Origin: Centrapalus pauciflorus | Lineage: Eukaryota; Streptophyta; Magnoliopsida; Asterales; Asteraceae | Reading direction: 5' to 3' | Assembly: GCA_020465985.1 (NCBI GenBank) | Contig: JAANYP010004422.1 | Coordinates: 1-64,000 of the forward strand | Length of the DNA: 64,000 bases | Shown here: piece by piece, positions 63,844 to 64,000 of the stretch | Layout of the letters: every line of letters begins with the position of its first letter | How positions within the stretch are numbered: position 1 is the first letter of the stretch | Notes under the pieces: model-generated | What the model saw: the letters and a program-made list of their open reading frames with translations, nothing else | What the model was told of the DNA's origin: nothing | Databases searched by the model: none | Position numbers and translations under genes: made by a program

Positions 63844-64000
63844 GCTTATTGATATATATTATCATAGTATATTTACTATGATTTGTTGAGCTGAGCCTTT
63901 ATTCTCTTAGAATCTATTTCATTGACGAGTCATTGGATTGTTAAGCTTAACTCCATCACTATTGCTCAGTGTTGGGTTAATGTTAGGCTTATGATGTGCT
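63844..64000 (+). other. Right window end: unassigned AT-rich sequence with a 9-bp hairpin
   Basis: ATCATAGTA (63861-63869) pairs with TACTATGAT (63874-63882) around a 4-base loop. No ORF and no recognised family. Confidence 0.5.

Overview
The window is a piece of repeat-rich plant nuclear DNA, and every supportable feature belongs to LTR retrotransposons nested inside one another. I see no host gene, tRNA, rRNA or true CRISPR array. Primer-binding sites complementary to initiator tRNA-Met, Ty3/gypsy chromovirus polyproteins with C-terminal chromodomains, and Ty1/copia elements with several polypurine tracts and an extra ORF after pol (Sirevirus-like) point to a eudicot. The copia gag and extra-ORF style resembles what I remember from Asteraceae genomes, but that is recall, not a search.

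Layout. (1) 1-7012: GyA, a Tekay-like gypsy element cut by the window edge; gag and pol are nearly intact and the 3' LTR is 2.4 kb. (2) 7013-10415: CpB, a minus-strand copia copy with a large internal deletion; GyA sits in its RNase H. (3) about 10.4-16.8 kb: a minus-strand remnant, then SvC, a plus-strand Sirevirus-like derivative with a 21-bp-phased repeat array, gag C-terminus, hairpin array, a nested 1.6-kb mini-LTR element (miniD) and an LTR at 16537-16801. (4) 16802-44831: SvE, a minus-strand Sirevirus-like element whose 5' LTR is at 44537-44831. It is split by CpF (32224-42981), a complete 10.76-kb copia element with 5-bp TSD ACACC. (5) An 8201-bp block (13118-21320) is repeated in tandem at 21319-29521 with no difference seen. 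(6) 44832-46525: remnant of an accessory ORF of another element. (7) about 46.5-62.87 kb: GyG, an old gypsy element split in its protease by GyH (49733-58979). (8) 62871-63842: CpI, a copia LTR plus gag fragment.

How the parts relate. Each autonomous element carries or once carried gag (capsid), protease, reverse transcriptase, RNase H and integrase. Nearly all are dead through frameshifts, stops, deletions or lost catalytic residues. GyA and GyH both lack the first integrase aspartate, CpF has YVVD for YVDD, and SvE has lost an integrase aspartate. GyA, with one stop between gag-protease and RT, is the least damaged. Inferred order: GyG is older than GyH; SvE is older than CpF, and apparently older than SvC and miniD; the tandem duplication is last, or is an assembly artefact.

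The most unusual signals are two 21-bp-phased arrays of a conserved core with variable spacers, in Sirevirus-type leaders (11075-11512 and 43390-44080); an array of hairpins whose stems vary but stay paired (13050-13312), containing a breakpoint of the tandem duplication; a precise 86-bp GT-AG insertion in the GyG reverse transcriptase; a conserved donor and acceptor pair inside the gypsy LTRs; and a mini-LTR element carrying only part of an accessory ORF.
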